The notes under the pieces are model-generated. The model made no database searches, was not told the DNA's origin, and saw only the letters and a list, made by a program, of their open reading frames with translations. 64,000 bases of DNA from Flavipsychrobacter sp. (GTDB lineage Bacteria > Bacteroidota > Bacteroidia > Chitinophagales > Chitinophagaceae): positions 62,001 through 126,000 of the forward strand of contig JARLGY010000054.1 in the NCBI GenBank assembly GCA_031292525.1, written 5' to 3'. Shown one piece after another: positions 1-7,530 of this stretch (its first letter is position 1; each line of letters opens with the position of its first letter). Made by a program: the position numbers and the translations under genes.

Positions 1-2184
1 CTCGTTATCATATTCTGTCTCGTTATTTTCAATTTCTTTCAAAACATAATCACGAAAATCTTCGAACGGTTCTTCGATTTTAGAAGTTGTCCAATCAAGC
101 CATGTTGAAAGGTAAGATTTCAATTTTTGCCTTGTTCTGCGCACTTCTGCGGTAAATGCCAATGTAATTTCAATCAGTATTTCATAATCGTTACCCGGGT
201 CACGCAACTCGTCTGGAATTTTCAAAGAGTATATATGTCCTTCTTCTGCCTTAATTGTATTGGTACTATAAAAAGAAATTCGATTTTCCGAATTCGCAGT
301 AACCCTCTGTAAAGAGGGCAGACCATACCCAAAACGCTGCAAACTTTGTATTGTAGGGTCGAGAAAATACGGATTTGGCAGTCTCGCGCCCTGCACTAAA
401 AGAGAGCGGAGAAGGTTTACGTTCTCATCGGGATACAGTGTTTTTAATTGCGCTATTATGTGTGATACTTTGGGTGCGGCAAAGGAAGTACCCACTCTGT
501 CTTTACCAATAGCACCACCGTTATCAAATGTAGTTCTAACCAACTCCGGCGATATGGAAGGATGTTCTCTTACATTAGGCCTGCCTGTCCTAGCAACAAT
601 CAACCCTCCCCCATATTCGACGACATCAGGTTTAATTTGTCCCCAAATCCCCAAACCTATTCTTGAAAAGGGTGAAATCTCATGTCTATTACCAAGAGAC
701 ACCCAATTGTCATCCTCAAATCCTTCATGGTTTATTGACCCAACAGTAATAGCAAAACAGCTTTGGGCTGGGTTAGCCAAGCGGACATAGGCATTTTGCA
801 GGTATGTAGGATAAGCCTGTCCATCCTCAATATATGCTCTAATAGTATGCTTAAAGATGTTGCCTGCAGATAGGACAAAAGCAACATTATGTCGATGGAT
901 CATAGTATCGATAGTGGCTGCCCATGTTGACATATGCTTCTTCCTGAAAGGCGTTATGGCATTAATGGAATGGTTGAAAATCTTGCAATCCTCATTTGTT
1001 GCTATTACAGTCTCAATTAACTCGGCAGGAAATTTTGTTTGGAGATTATTGGCACCATCCAATACCCTCAGGTTCCTGATAAAGAACGGTAACCGATATG
1101 GTGACTGAACAATTGCAAAACCAATCGGGTAAAGAACTGCACCCGCAACCCTTGTGCCGTGGCCGCCACCATTTACACTATCGGCTGTAGATTCGTCACC
1201 TGATATGTAAGACCTGGATCTGGCATTATTTATAGCAGTTCTTATAAACCTATGTTCCTCCATAATGCCGCTATCAATTATCCCAACCTCTACACTGCCG
1301 TTTAGGGGTGCCAAAATTTCTACAACACCATTACTACTCTCCACTGTATCGTTACCTAAAAATTCAAATTCATCAACCTCAACTACTTCAAAAACAAAAG
1401 GGTAGTTACTAACCAAATCCTTTAAACCCAGACCAGATATTTGTACTGCGCATGCAAAGCAATCGTCTAGGTGTATAAAATCGCTGGTTCTCTCGCCATA
1501 TCGAGCTATAAACTCATCAAATTGGTCTTCACGTTCCATCAATTTATTGTCCCTATCTATCTGCTTTTCTCTATATCTTTGACACCTCCTAAGCCCCCCT
1601 TTTTTTGCAGGATCAGGCTCTTTACCTAAAGGCTTATCAAAAGCAATGCTTACTTCTACCTTATATTGTGTAGTATCCAAAATCTGGCTATGCTCCCACT
1701 TACTAAGCATTTCTTCAGATAATATATGCCTTGGTCGCCATACATCTCGATCCTCGGTCGTTATTCTCCACAAATCAGCGACAACTGCTGTGCCATGTCT
1801 TTCAAGAACAAATCCATTGATTTTCTCTTGTAATGAACGAAAGGAATCTAACGATGCTCCCATAATAAAACCATCTTCCTCCTCCGAAACAACTTCAACT
1901 CCAAAGCTTTGCAAATCAAAATCGGCATCTATCAATTCGGGATTTATTTGAAGAAAGAATGATATTACCTCAGCATTCAATGGTGCTAAATTTTCTTCTT
2001 CACGTCTAGCTATTATACCTGCCCATTGCTGTTTAAGGTCATTTATCTGCGTTCCGAGGGCAGTGCTATGCGCTTGTCTGTTTTGTTTATTTTGTAAAGA
2101 AAGTGGATTGCTTGCGCCTCCACCAAAAAATCTGGGTTTACCTTCTACTTTTTGAACAAAATTTAAATGTGGAAATTGCTCCAT
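1..2184 (-). CDS. subtilisin-like (S8) serine protease, IetS-like, 3' end beyond window
   Basis: Open from the ATG at 2184 to the window edge, 728 codons visible without a stop. About 300 N-terminal residues of unknown fold precede a subtilase domain with the full catalytic set: Asp304 in VGIIDSG, His342 in GGHGTRVAG, the oxyanion Asn442 in LSAGN and Ser567 in GTSFAAPK. No signal peptide is visible, so it is probably cytoplasmic. It starts 6 bp after the stop of the AAA ATPase gene, so the two are very likely co-transcribed and co-translated. An AAA ATPase plus S8 protease pair is the composition of the IetAS anti-phage system (established family knowledge). Assigning this pair to that system is inference. 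A general protein-quality-control protease is the alternative. The C-terminus cannot be seen. Confidence 0.88.
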   Translation of the reverse strand, partial: MEQFPHLNFVQKVEGKPRFFGGGASNPLSLQNKQNRQAHSTALGTQINDLKQQWAGIIARREEENLAPLNAEVISFFLQINPELIDADFDLQSFGVEVVSEEEDGFIMGASLDSFRSLQEKINGFVLERHGTAVVADLWRITTEDRDVWRPRHILSEEMLSKWEHSQILDTTQYKVEVSIAFDKPLGKEPDPAKKGGLRRCQRYREKQIDRDNKLMEREDQFDEFIARYGERTSDFIHLDDCFACAVQISGLGLKDLVSNYPFVFEVVEVDEFEFLGNDTVESSNGVVEILAPLNGSVEVGIIDSGIMEEHRFIRTAINNARSRSYISGDESTADSVNGGGHGTRVAGAVLYPIGFAIVQSPYRLPFFIRNLRVLDGANNLQTKFPAELIETVIATNEDCKIFNHSINAITPFRKKHMSTWAATIDTMIHRHNVAFVLSAGNIFKHTIRAYIEDGQAYPTYLQNAYVRLANPAQSCFAITVGSINHEGFEDDNWVSLGNRHEISPFSRIGLGIWGQIKPDVVEYGGGLIVARTGRPNVREHPSISPELVRTTFDNGGAIGKDRVGTSFAAPKVSHIIAQLKTLYPDENVNLLRSLLVQGARLPNPYFLDPTIQSLQRFGYGLPSLQRVTANSENRISFYSTNTIKAEEGHIYSLKIPDELRDPGNDYEILIEITLAFTAEVRRTRQKLKSYLSTWLDWTTSKIEEPFEDFRDYVLKEIENNETEYDNE

Positions 2185-2190
2185 TATCCA

Positions 2191-3192
2191 TTATTTGTTT
2201 AGTTCCGCATTCTCAGCGAGTGACTTTTTTAAGTCTTCTAATTCTATCTTGTCTTTCGAGTTTATAACAGCCTTCTTCGCAGCATCGTTGGCCACTTTAA
2301 CAACGATGGCGTATGACATTCCATGCATTGCTTTGGCAAAATCCGGAAGATCTATCTTCAAATCCAGTTGAAGGGCAGAAAATGTCAATTTTAATAAATC
2401 TGCAATCTCTTTTTGGGTAGGCTTAGGTAGCTCAATAAAATCGTCAAACCTTCTGAACAAAGCTTTATCTATAACCCCATCAAGGTTAGTGGTGGCTATA
2501 ATAATTCCCTCTCCATTGTACTCTTCCAGCAAACCAAGTAAAATATTTACAATTCTGTGTACTTCTCCTACATCATTTGCAGCAATATTGCGCTGCTTGC
2601 CAATAATATCAAATTCATCCAGTAGCAGTACACATGGGAATTCGTTTATACTCTCAAATAACCGCTGGAGATTGGATGCTGATTCTCCTAAATAAGAGGA
2701 AATAATAGTATCGAAACGAACTTTGTAAAAAGGTAACGCTAAATCCCATGCTATTTTCTCTGCAGCCATACTTTTACCACAACCTGATGAGCCATAAAAC
2801 AGAACTTTTTTTCTGGGCCGTAATCCATGATGAGCTAGTCGCTCTCTGGCAAAATATTCTTTCTCAATACGTAGAATTTTATCTTCAACATCTGTGGGTA
2901 ATATCATATTATGCCGCAAGCCTTCATGTTCTATATGGGATGCAAGAGGTAATTTATATCTGCGGTCTAACGGCACTTTAAAGTTTGTTATACGGGTAAC
3001 CTTTAAAGCTGGCCTTAATGAGGAGGAGTTATCAGCAAGATTATTTTTAAGGATTGTATTCAACCTCTCTGCAACACCATTATGCCCTTTTTTCTTTTCT
3101 TCTTCGATAATACTATAAGCAACTCTAACTAAGGCTGAACTTTCATTTCCTTCAATCGACTTAAATAACCTTGTTAATAATGCTTGATTCAT
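2191..3192 (-). CDS. AAA family ATPase, IetA-like
   Basis: 333 residues. A roughly 100-residue N-terminal region precedes a single AAA module: Walker A GSSGCGKS at 134-141, Walker B CVLLLDEFD at 187-195, sensor 1 ATTN at 233-236 and an arginine-finger-type RRF at 247-249, followed by a small helical lid. This fits an unfoldase or remodelling ATPase. The downstream gene is an S8 protease starting 6 bp later. The ATPase probably delivers substrate to, or gates, that protease, by analogy with ATPase-protease pairs and the IetAS defence system. No nuclease or DNA-binding motif is visible. The function call beyond AAA ATPase is inferred from the pairing. Confidence 0.9.
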   Translation of the reverse strand: MNQALLTRLFKSIEGNESSALVRVAYSIIEEEKKKGHNGVAERLNTILKNNLADNSSSLRPALKVTRITNFKVPLDRRYKLPLASHIEHEGLRHNMILPTDVEDKILRIEKEYFARERLAHHGLRPRKKVLFYGSSGCGKSMAAEKIAWDLALPFYKVRFDTIISSYLGESASNLQRLFESINEFPCVLLLDEFDIIGKQRNIAANDVGEVHRIVNILLGLLEEYNGEGIIIATTNLDGVIDKALFRRFDDFIELPKPTQKEIADLLKLTFSALQLDLKIDLPDFAKAMHGMSYAIVVKVANDAAKKAVINSKDKIELEDLKKSLAENAELNK

Positions 3193-3633
3193 TATTTATA
3201 AATATTACTGCAAGATACAACGCACTTCGCGTTTTTCGAATAATAACATTAGCCTAATTTCTATGCCATATCCGCTAACTCTTTTTACATTATTATTGGT
3301 AGCAGATAATAGCGTATAATAGCATTCCTAGCCAAGCAAGTCATAACTTCCACTCAAAAAACATCACTTTCTTTAATAAGTATAGAATCGCCTCAACACA
3401 AGTCTGCTACTGAAACTCAAAGATTTTTAATCGATAAAACAAAAAGCCCAACATCGCTGTTGAGCTTCTAATTTTCAGTCGGAGGACAGGATTCGAGCCT
3501 GCAGCTACGTACCATTAGCATTCCCGCCGTTGCATCCTCAAAGCATTCTACGGCCGTAAGGGGCCTAAGCTGCAACGCAATTGCATTGATCTTCAATATT
3601 TTTATCTTTGCAATGAAATAATATAAAAAAATA
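3193..3633. other. intergenic region upstream of the AAA/S8 operon with tRNA-derived repeat
   Basis: No credible gene lies here. The left part (3193-3430) is AT-rich and should hold the promoter of the leftward AAA/S8 operon, but I see no exact TAnnTTTG box on that strand. The right part contains the tRNA-Pro-like repeat at 3441-3502 (separate entry), followed by a short GC-richer stretch with small dyads around 3551-3572. That stretch shows no resemblance to the rest of the tRNA. Confidence 0.6.
3441..3502 (-). repeat. degenerate direct repeat of tRNA-Pro 3' end plus its terminator
   Basis: These 62 bases align with 4097-4158, which hold the T arm, the 3' acceptor strand and the rho-independent terminator of the intact tRNA-Pro, with about seven differences. 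The similarity stops at the start of the T arm. The anticodon and D arms and the 5' acceptor strand cannot be found beyond it, so this is not a functional tRNA. It could be an attachment-site remnant left by integration at the tRNA 3' end, or a decayed second tRNA-Pro gene. Its strand and order match the tRNA at 4134-4207. Confidence 0.8.
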
Positions 3634-3969
3634 ATGGCTGAACTTGCTCCTTGTTCTTTGTGCAAATCTACATACACCTACCAGATGGATGCTACCCTTG
3701 TATGCCCCGAATGCGGACATGAATGGAACCCTGAAGAGGCTGCAGCGGAAACTAGGTTTGTGGTAAAAGATGCGAACGGCAATATGCTCCAAAACGGAGA
3801 CACGGTGGTTACTATAAAAAACCTGCCGGTAAGAGGCTCGGCACAAAGCATAAAGGCAGGCACTAAGGTGAAAAACATACGCCTGGTAGACAGCGACCAT
3901 AACATTGATTGCAAGATAGACGGTTTCGGCGCTATGGCCCTGAAATCAGAATTTGTAAAAAAGGCATAG
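3634..3969 (+). CDS. yjdM: YjdM/PhnA family zinc-ribbon protein
   Basis: 111 residues. An N-terminal zinc ribbon (CSLCKS near residue 8, CPECGHEW near 28) is followed by the typical C-terminal domain with [19 protein letters not shown] and the ending [10 protein letters not shown]. This matches the small YjdM family, historically labelled PhnA or alkylphosphonate utilisation protein. Established work does not support phosphonoacetate hydrolase activity for this family, so the exact role is unknown. It is the only gene between the two tRNA-Pro-derived repeats and is transcribed towards the tRNA. It ends at a strong terminator. Confidence 0.9.
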   Translation: MAELAPCSLCKSTYTYQMDATLVCPECGHEWNPEEAAAETRFVVKDANGNMLQNGDTVVTIKNLPVRGSAQSIKAGTKVKNIRLVDSDHNIDCKIDGFGAMALKSEFVKKA

Positions 3970-3985
3970 TAAACCTAAAGCAAGG

Positions 3986-4016
3986 GCGGCGCAACATAAT
4001 GTTGCGCCGCTTTTTT
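3986..4016 (+). terminator. rho-independent terminator of yjdM
   Basis: GC-rich perfect hairpin: GCGGCGCAAC pairs with GTTGCGCCGC around a short ATAAT loop, followed by six T. It lies 17 bp after the yjdM stop codon. Confidence 0.92.
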
Positions 4017-4093
4017 GTGGGGAAGGCACCCGAAAATTTTCAAGAGAATCTGGGACCATGCCGCTCCTTATCGATATGCGCTATACGGTCAAT

Positions 4094-4126
4094 TAAAAAA
4101 AGCCCAACATCACTGTTGAGCTTTCA
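4094..4126 (-). terminator. rho-independent terminator of tRNA-Pro
   Basis: On the minus strand, AGCTCAAC pairs with GTTGGGCT around a short loop and is followed by a T run, directly after the tRNA-Pro 3' end. The same hairpin recurs in the degenerate repeat at 3441-3468. Confidence 0.85.
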
Positions 4127-4133
4127 ATTTCAG

Positions 4134-4207
4134 TCGGGAAGACAGGATTCGAACCTGCGACCACATGACCCCCAGCCATGTGCGCTACCGGGCTGCGCTA
4201 CTTCCCG
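4134..4207 (-). tRNA. tRNA-Pro (anticodon GGG)
   Basis: A 74-base cloverleaf can be drawn by hand. Acceptor CGGGAAG pairs with CTTCCCG, and the D stem is GCGC/GCGC. The anticodon stem is CATGG/TCATG with loop CTGGGGG, giving anticodon GGG. The T arm is GCAGG-TTCGAAT-CCTGT and the discriminator is A. The 3' CCA is not encoded. It is followed by its own terminator, and its 3' half plus terminator is duplicated about 650 bp downstream. Confidence 0.96.
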
Positions 4208-4288
4208 AGACTACAGGGTTGATCCTGTAAGTATCGTTTTCAATTATTGGGAAGCAAATATAATAACTTGATCTCAGTTGAGCAAAGC

Positions 4289-4882
4289 CTAATGCAGCTT
4301 GGCTGATATCAGGTTCATGAACTCGCTGCGGGTTTCGCTTGCCTGGAACTGGCCGCTGAATGCCGATGTGGTAGTAACGCTGTTCTGCTTCTGCACGCCA
4401 CGCATCATCATACACAGGTGCTTGGCTTCTATTACTACGGCAACACCCAATGGGTTGAGGGCTTCCTGTATGGCATCGAGTATCTGGTGGGTCATACGCT
4501 CCTGTACCTGCAGGCGCTTGCTGAAACAGTCTACCACGCGGGCTATTTTGCTGAGGCCGGTTATATAGCCATTGGGTATGTAAGCTATATGCGCCTTGCC
4601 AAAGAAAGGCAGCATGTGGTGCTCGCACAAAGAATACAGTTCTATATCCTTCACGATCACCATTTCGCTATACGACTCGTGGAACTTGGCCGAGTTGAGT
4701 ATCTCGCGTGCGTCCATATCGTACCCCTGGGTAATGAACTGCATGGCCTTGGCCACACGTTCTGGGGTTTTTAATAACCCTTCGCGTTCGGGGTCTTCGC
4801 CCATGAGGCTTATTGCAGAATGGTAATGCTCCGCCAGTTTGGCGGTTACTTCTTCGTTGTATGATTCTGTCTTTTTGTACAC
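4289..4882 (-). CDS. folE: GTP cyclohydrolase I
   Basis: Converts GTP to 7,8-dihydroneopterin triphosphate, the entry to folate, biopterin and queuosine precursors. The zinc and active-site segments are visible: [18 protein letters not shown] and CMMMRGV, plus the QVQERMT and SETRSEF segments. I chose the GTG at 4882 (197 residues, the usual length). The ATG at 4966 would overlap the upstream PTPS gene by 52 bp and add a non-homologous-looking leader. A TTG at 4909 is also possible. It lies 32 bp after the PTPS-like gene on the same strand, so the two are probably one transcript. Confidence 0.93.
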   Translation of the reverse strand: MYKKTESYNEEVTAKLAEHYHSAISLMGEDPEREGLLKTPERVAKAMQFITQGYDMDAREILNSAKFHESYSEMVIVKDIELYSLCEHHMLPFFGKAHIAYIPNGYITGLSKIARVVDCFSKRLQVQERMTHQILDAIQEALNPLGVAVVIEAKHLCMMMRGVQKQNSVTTTSAFSGQFQASETRSEFMNLISAKLH

Positions 4883-4914
4883 TGGGTAGGTATAACAAAT
4901 GAAATTCAAAAAAG

Positions 4915-5328
4915 TTAACCGAAGTACTCTACATATATGCGTGGAGTTTCCATCAGTTTTATGCAATGCAGTTGTACACCATCCTTGTTGATGTGTGGCT
5001 TCAACTCGTTCCAGATACCTATGGCAAAATTTTCTGCACTGGTGAACTTGCCTTTCATAAAGTCAACATCCATATTGAGATTGCTGTGATCTACTTTCTC
5101 AATGATCACATCCTTTATCAGGTTGCCCAGTGTTTTGGCATTATATACAAAACCGGTATCGGGGTTGGGCTCTCCTTTTATGGTAACATACAACTCATAG
5201 TTGTGCCCATGCCAATTGGTATTGGAGCATTTGCCAAACACTTCTTTGTTCTGTTCTTCGCTCCAGTTTTCGTTATACAACTTATGTGCTGCATTAAAAT
5301 GCTCTACACGCGTCAGGTACACCATCAA
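4915..5328 (-). CDS. queD: 6-pyruvoyl-tetrahydropterin / 6-carboxytetrahydropterin synthase family protein
   Basis: 137 residues, the whole T-fold domain. The zinc histidines are visible as AAH near residue 14 and HGHNY near 40. The catalytic Cys lies six residues before HGH (CSNTNWHGH), the spacing of 6-pyruvoyl-tetrahydropterin synthase. E. coli QueD has a shorter CxxxHGH spacing. A downstream DHSNLN motif and a terminal Glu-containing ETPRIYVEY are also present. It uses dihydroneopterin triphosphate, the FolE product, and sits directly upstream of folE. Whether it serves queuosine or tetrahydrobiopterin cannot be decided here, so the symbol is a best guess. Confidence 0.85.
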   Translation of the reverse strand: MMVYLTRVEHFNAAHKLYNENWSEEQNKEVFGKCSNTNWHGHNYELYVTIKGEPNPDTGFVYNAKTLGNLIKDVIIEKVDHSNLNMDVDFMKGKFTSAENFAIGIWNELKPHINKDGVQLHCIKLMETPRIYVEYFG

Positions 5329-5436
5329 TCAAAAATTTGTGCAAAATTAAGGTTACATTATGGTTTATCAAAAAATGATGGCGATATGTAACTATCAGTA
5401 AACTATATAATAATCTGGGGAATGGTGCTTTACGAC

Positions 5437-5444
5437 TAATTTTG
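5437..5444 (+). promoter_or_regulatory. candidate -7 box of mqnB
   Basis: TAATTTTG matches the Bacteroidota TAnnTTTG -7 box and ends only 4 bases before the mqnB ATG. No convincing -33 TTG is seen. If used, the transcript would start at or next to the ATG (leaderless). Confidence 0.4.
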
Positions 5445-5448
5445 TGTC

Positions 5449-6120
5449 ATGAAATTACTCCTGGTAGCGGCAACACAAGCCGAGATAAGTCCGTTGCTTG
5501 AACATCTGAAAGCGCATTGTCAATCTATTGACAGCAATATTTTTATGCATGGCGACAATACCGTTACCACCTGTATAACCGGGGTGGGCATGGTGGCTAC
5601 CACCTATGCTGTTACCAAGGCCCTGCAAACAGAGCACTACACCTTAGTGCTGCAGGCCGGGGTAGGTGGCAGCTTTAGTACCGATATACCCCTGGGAACG
5701 GTAGTAAGAGTAACTGATGAACGCTATGGGGACCTGGGCGCGGAGGATCATGATGCATACATAGATATTTTTGAAATGGGGCTGCTACCTAAGGATGAGC
5801 ACCCATATACAAATGGCAAGCTGACCGCAACCGAGACCGATGGGTTTGATACCTTGACTGCGGTAAGTGGCATAACGGTGAACACGGTGAGCGGCAATGC
5901 CAACACTATTGCAGCACGTGTAGGAAGATATGCCAGCATAGTAGAGAGTATGGAGGGTGCAGCCTTCCACTACGTATGCCTGAAAGAACATGTACCGTTT
6001 GCACAAGTACGGGCTATAAGCAACTATGTGGAACCTCGCAACCGGGCAGCCTGGAAGATGAAGGATGCCATTATCAATTTAAATAACTGGCTGATCGATT
6101 TTTTAACACGTGCACAATAG
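5449..6120 (+). CDS. mqnB: futalosine hydrolase
   Basis: 223 residues. A nucleoside-phosphorylase/MTA-SAH-nucleosidase-like fold, with the N-terminal MKLLLVAATQAEISPLLEHL typical of futalosine hydrolases, the glycine-rich LVLQAGVGGSF and the late SIVESMEGAAFHYVCL, whose MEGA segment binds ribose. It removes hypoxanthine from futalosine to give dehypoxanthine futalosine in the alternative menaquinone pathway. It is followed after 37 bp by mqnD, so the pathway assignment is well supported. It is divergent from the PTPS/folE pair. Confidence 0.92.
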   Translation: MKLLLVAATQAEISPLLEHLKAHCQSIDSNIFMHGDNTVTTCITGVGMVATTYAVTKALQTEHYTLVLQAGVGGSFSTDIPLGTVVRVTDERYGDLGAEDHDAYIDIFEMGLLPKDEHPYTNGKLTATETDGFDTLTAVSGITVNTVSGNANTIAARVGRYASIVESMEGAAFHYVCLKEHVPFAQVRAISNYVEPRNRAAWKMKDAIINLNNWLIDFLTRAQ

Positions 6121-6130
6121 TTGCCCTGCC

Positions 6131-6138
6131 TACCTTTG
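6131..6138 (+). promoter_or_regulatory. candidate -7 box before mqnD
   Basis: TACCTTTG matches TAnnTTTG and lies 19 bases before the mqnD ATG at 6158, inside the short mqnB-mqnD gap. It suggests mqnD may also be transcribed on its own. The -33 element is not clear. Confidence 0.35.
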
Positions 6139-6157
6139 CGACACTTTTTACTTTTTT

Positions 6158-6988
6158 ATGAAACTAACCATAGGTTTTAGTCCCTGCCCCAACGATACTT
6201 TTATTTTTGATGCCATGATACATGGTAAGGTGGATACACGCGGACTTACTTTTGACTATGTGCTTGAAGATGTAGCTACCCTGAACAAGTGGGCCGAAGA
6301 AGGTAAGCTGGATATTACCAAACTGAGTTACAGCACTTTTCTGCATACGGTGAACCAATACGCACTATTGCATACCGGCAGTGCGCTGGGTAAGGGTGTA
6401 GGGCCACTGCTTATTGCAAACAGTAAACTTGACCTTGCAAACGCAGCGGACTTTAAAATAGCCATACCGGGTTTTAATACTACTGCCAACCTGCTGTTAT
6501 CGCTGGCACACCCGGAGGCTAAAAACAAAACAGAAGTAATATTCAGTGAAATAGAGGCACGGGTGCTGGACGGCACTTACGATGCCGGGCTTATTATACA
6601 CGAAAGCAGATTTACCTATGCGCAAAAGGGCCTTACCAAGCTGATGGACCTTGGTGACTGGTGGGAGAATACCATGAACGCCGCCATACCGCTGGGTGGT
6701 ATTGTGATGAAGAGAAGCTTTGATGCTGAGCTTTGTGCAAAGGTAGATGCGGTAATAAAAGACAGCCTGGAATATGCATGGGCCCACTACCCGGTACTGG
6801 GGCCGTTTGTAACCGAGCATGCACAGGAAATGGATGAAAGCGTGATGCGCCAGCACATAGAACTGTATGTGAACAACTATAGTACAGACCTGGGCGAGGA
6901 AGGGCGCAAAGCCGTGGTGACTTTGTTTGACCAGGCTAAGAAAAGTGGGTTGGTAAAGGACAAGTTGCCGGCGAGTTTGTTTTATTGA
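6158..6988 (+). CDS. mqnD: 1,4-dihydroxy-6-naphthoate synthase
   Basis: 276 residues from the ATG at 6158. The start is fixed by the family-typical N-terminus MKLTIGFSPCPNDTFIFDA; an in-frame ATG at 6110 only adds a leader overlapping mqnB. It has a periplasmic-binding-protein-like fold and converts cyclic dehypoxanthine futalosine to 1,4-dihydroxy-6-naphthoate. The substrate-pocket segment with SKLDLANAADFKIAIPG and the C-terminal helices are present. It overlaps the convergent hpt gene by 7 bp. MqnA, MqnC and MqnE are not in the window. Confidence 0.95.
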   Translation: MKLTIGFSPCPNDTFIFDAMIHGKVDTRGLTFDYVLEDVATLNKWAEEGKLDITKLSYSTFLHTVNQYALLHTGSALGKGVGPLLIANSKLDLANAADFKIAIPGFNTTANLLLSLAHPEAKNKTEVIFSEIEARVLDGTYDAGLIIHESRFTYAQKGLTKLMDLGDWWENTMNAAIPLGGIVMKRSFDAELCAKVDAVIKDSLEYAWAHYPVLGPFVTEHAQEMDESVMRQHIELYVNNYSTDLGEEGRKAVVTLFDQAKKSGLVKDKLPASLFY

Positions 6989-7524
6989 TCTTCATCAAGA
7001 ATATATAATGCAGGCAGGTTGCGGCCTAGCTTGTCGTAGTCCAGTCCGTAGCCAATGACAAACTTGTTGTCTATATTGAAGCAACTGTAGTCAGCTGTTA
7101 CGGGGTATTGTAATGCCTGTGGCTTGGTAAGGAATGTAGCTATTTTTATAGAAGCAGGTTGGCGATGTAATATCTCGGGCAGGAAAGCATGGAGCGTTTT
7201 TCCGGTATCTATAATATCTTCCAGCAGGATGACGTGGCGACCATGCAGGTCTTCTTCCATGCCTATTGCAGTAACTACATTTCCGGTTGACGATGTGCCC
7301 TTGTAAGAGGCCAGCTTGATAAATGATATTTCGGCAGGGATAGTGAGGTTACGAAAAAGATCGGCAGCGAAAATGAATGACCCATTCAAGATGCCAATGA
7401 ATAAGGGATTAAGCCCTTTATAATCTTCTTTGATAGCAGCTGCCACCTCTGCTACTCTCTTTTGAATGTCTGCCTGGCTGATATATATTTTGAACTGTTT
7501 ATCGTGTACCCGAATGTTCTCCAT
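6982..7524 (-). CDS. hpt: hypoxanthine phosphoribosyltransferase
   Basis: 180 residues, standard length. The PRPP-binding loop VILLEDIIDTGKTL is at about 97-110, the hood/flexible loop is around the KLASYKGT segment, and the C-terminal FVIGYGLDYDKLGRNLP recognises the purine. It salvages hypoxanthine (and probably guanine) with PRPP to the nucleotide. Hypoxanthine is also the leaving group of the MqnB reaction, whose gene lies nearby. Functional coupling is inference. It overlaps mqnD tail to tail and is 6 bp downstream of the LysM gene on the same strand. Confidence 0.95.
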   Translation of the reverse strand: MENIRVHDKQFKIYISQADIQKRVAEVAAAIKEDYKGLNPLFIGILNGSFIFAADLFRNLTIPAEISFIKLASYKGTSSTGNVVTAIGMEEDLHGRHVILLEDIIDTGKTLHAFLPEILHRQPASIKIATFLTKPQALQYPVTADYSCFNIDNKFVIGYGLDYDKLGRNLPALYILDEDQ

Positions 7525-7530
7525 AGCAGC

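Noticed and set aside
3441-3580. Second tRNA gene
   Set aside because: The T arm and acceptor 3' strand fold, but a 5' acceptor strand, a D arm and an anticodon arm cannot be assembled without overlaps. It was recorded as a degenerate repeat instead.
4883-4966. Longer folE start at the ATG at 4966
   Set aside because: It would overlap the upstream gene by 52 bp, and the added segment is not typical of GTP cyclohydrolase I; the GTG at 4882 gives the normal length.
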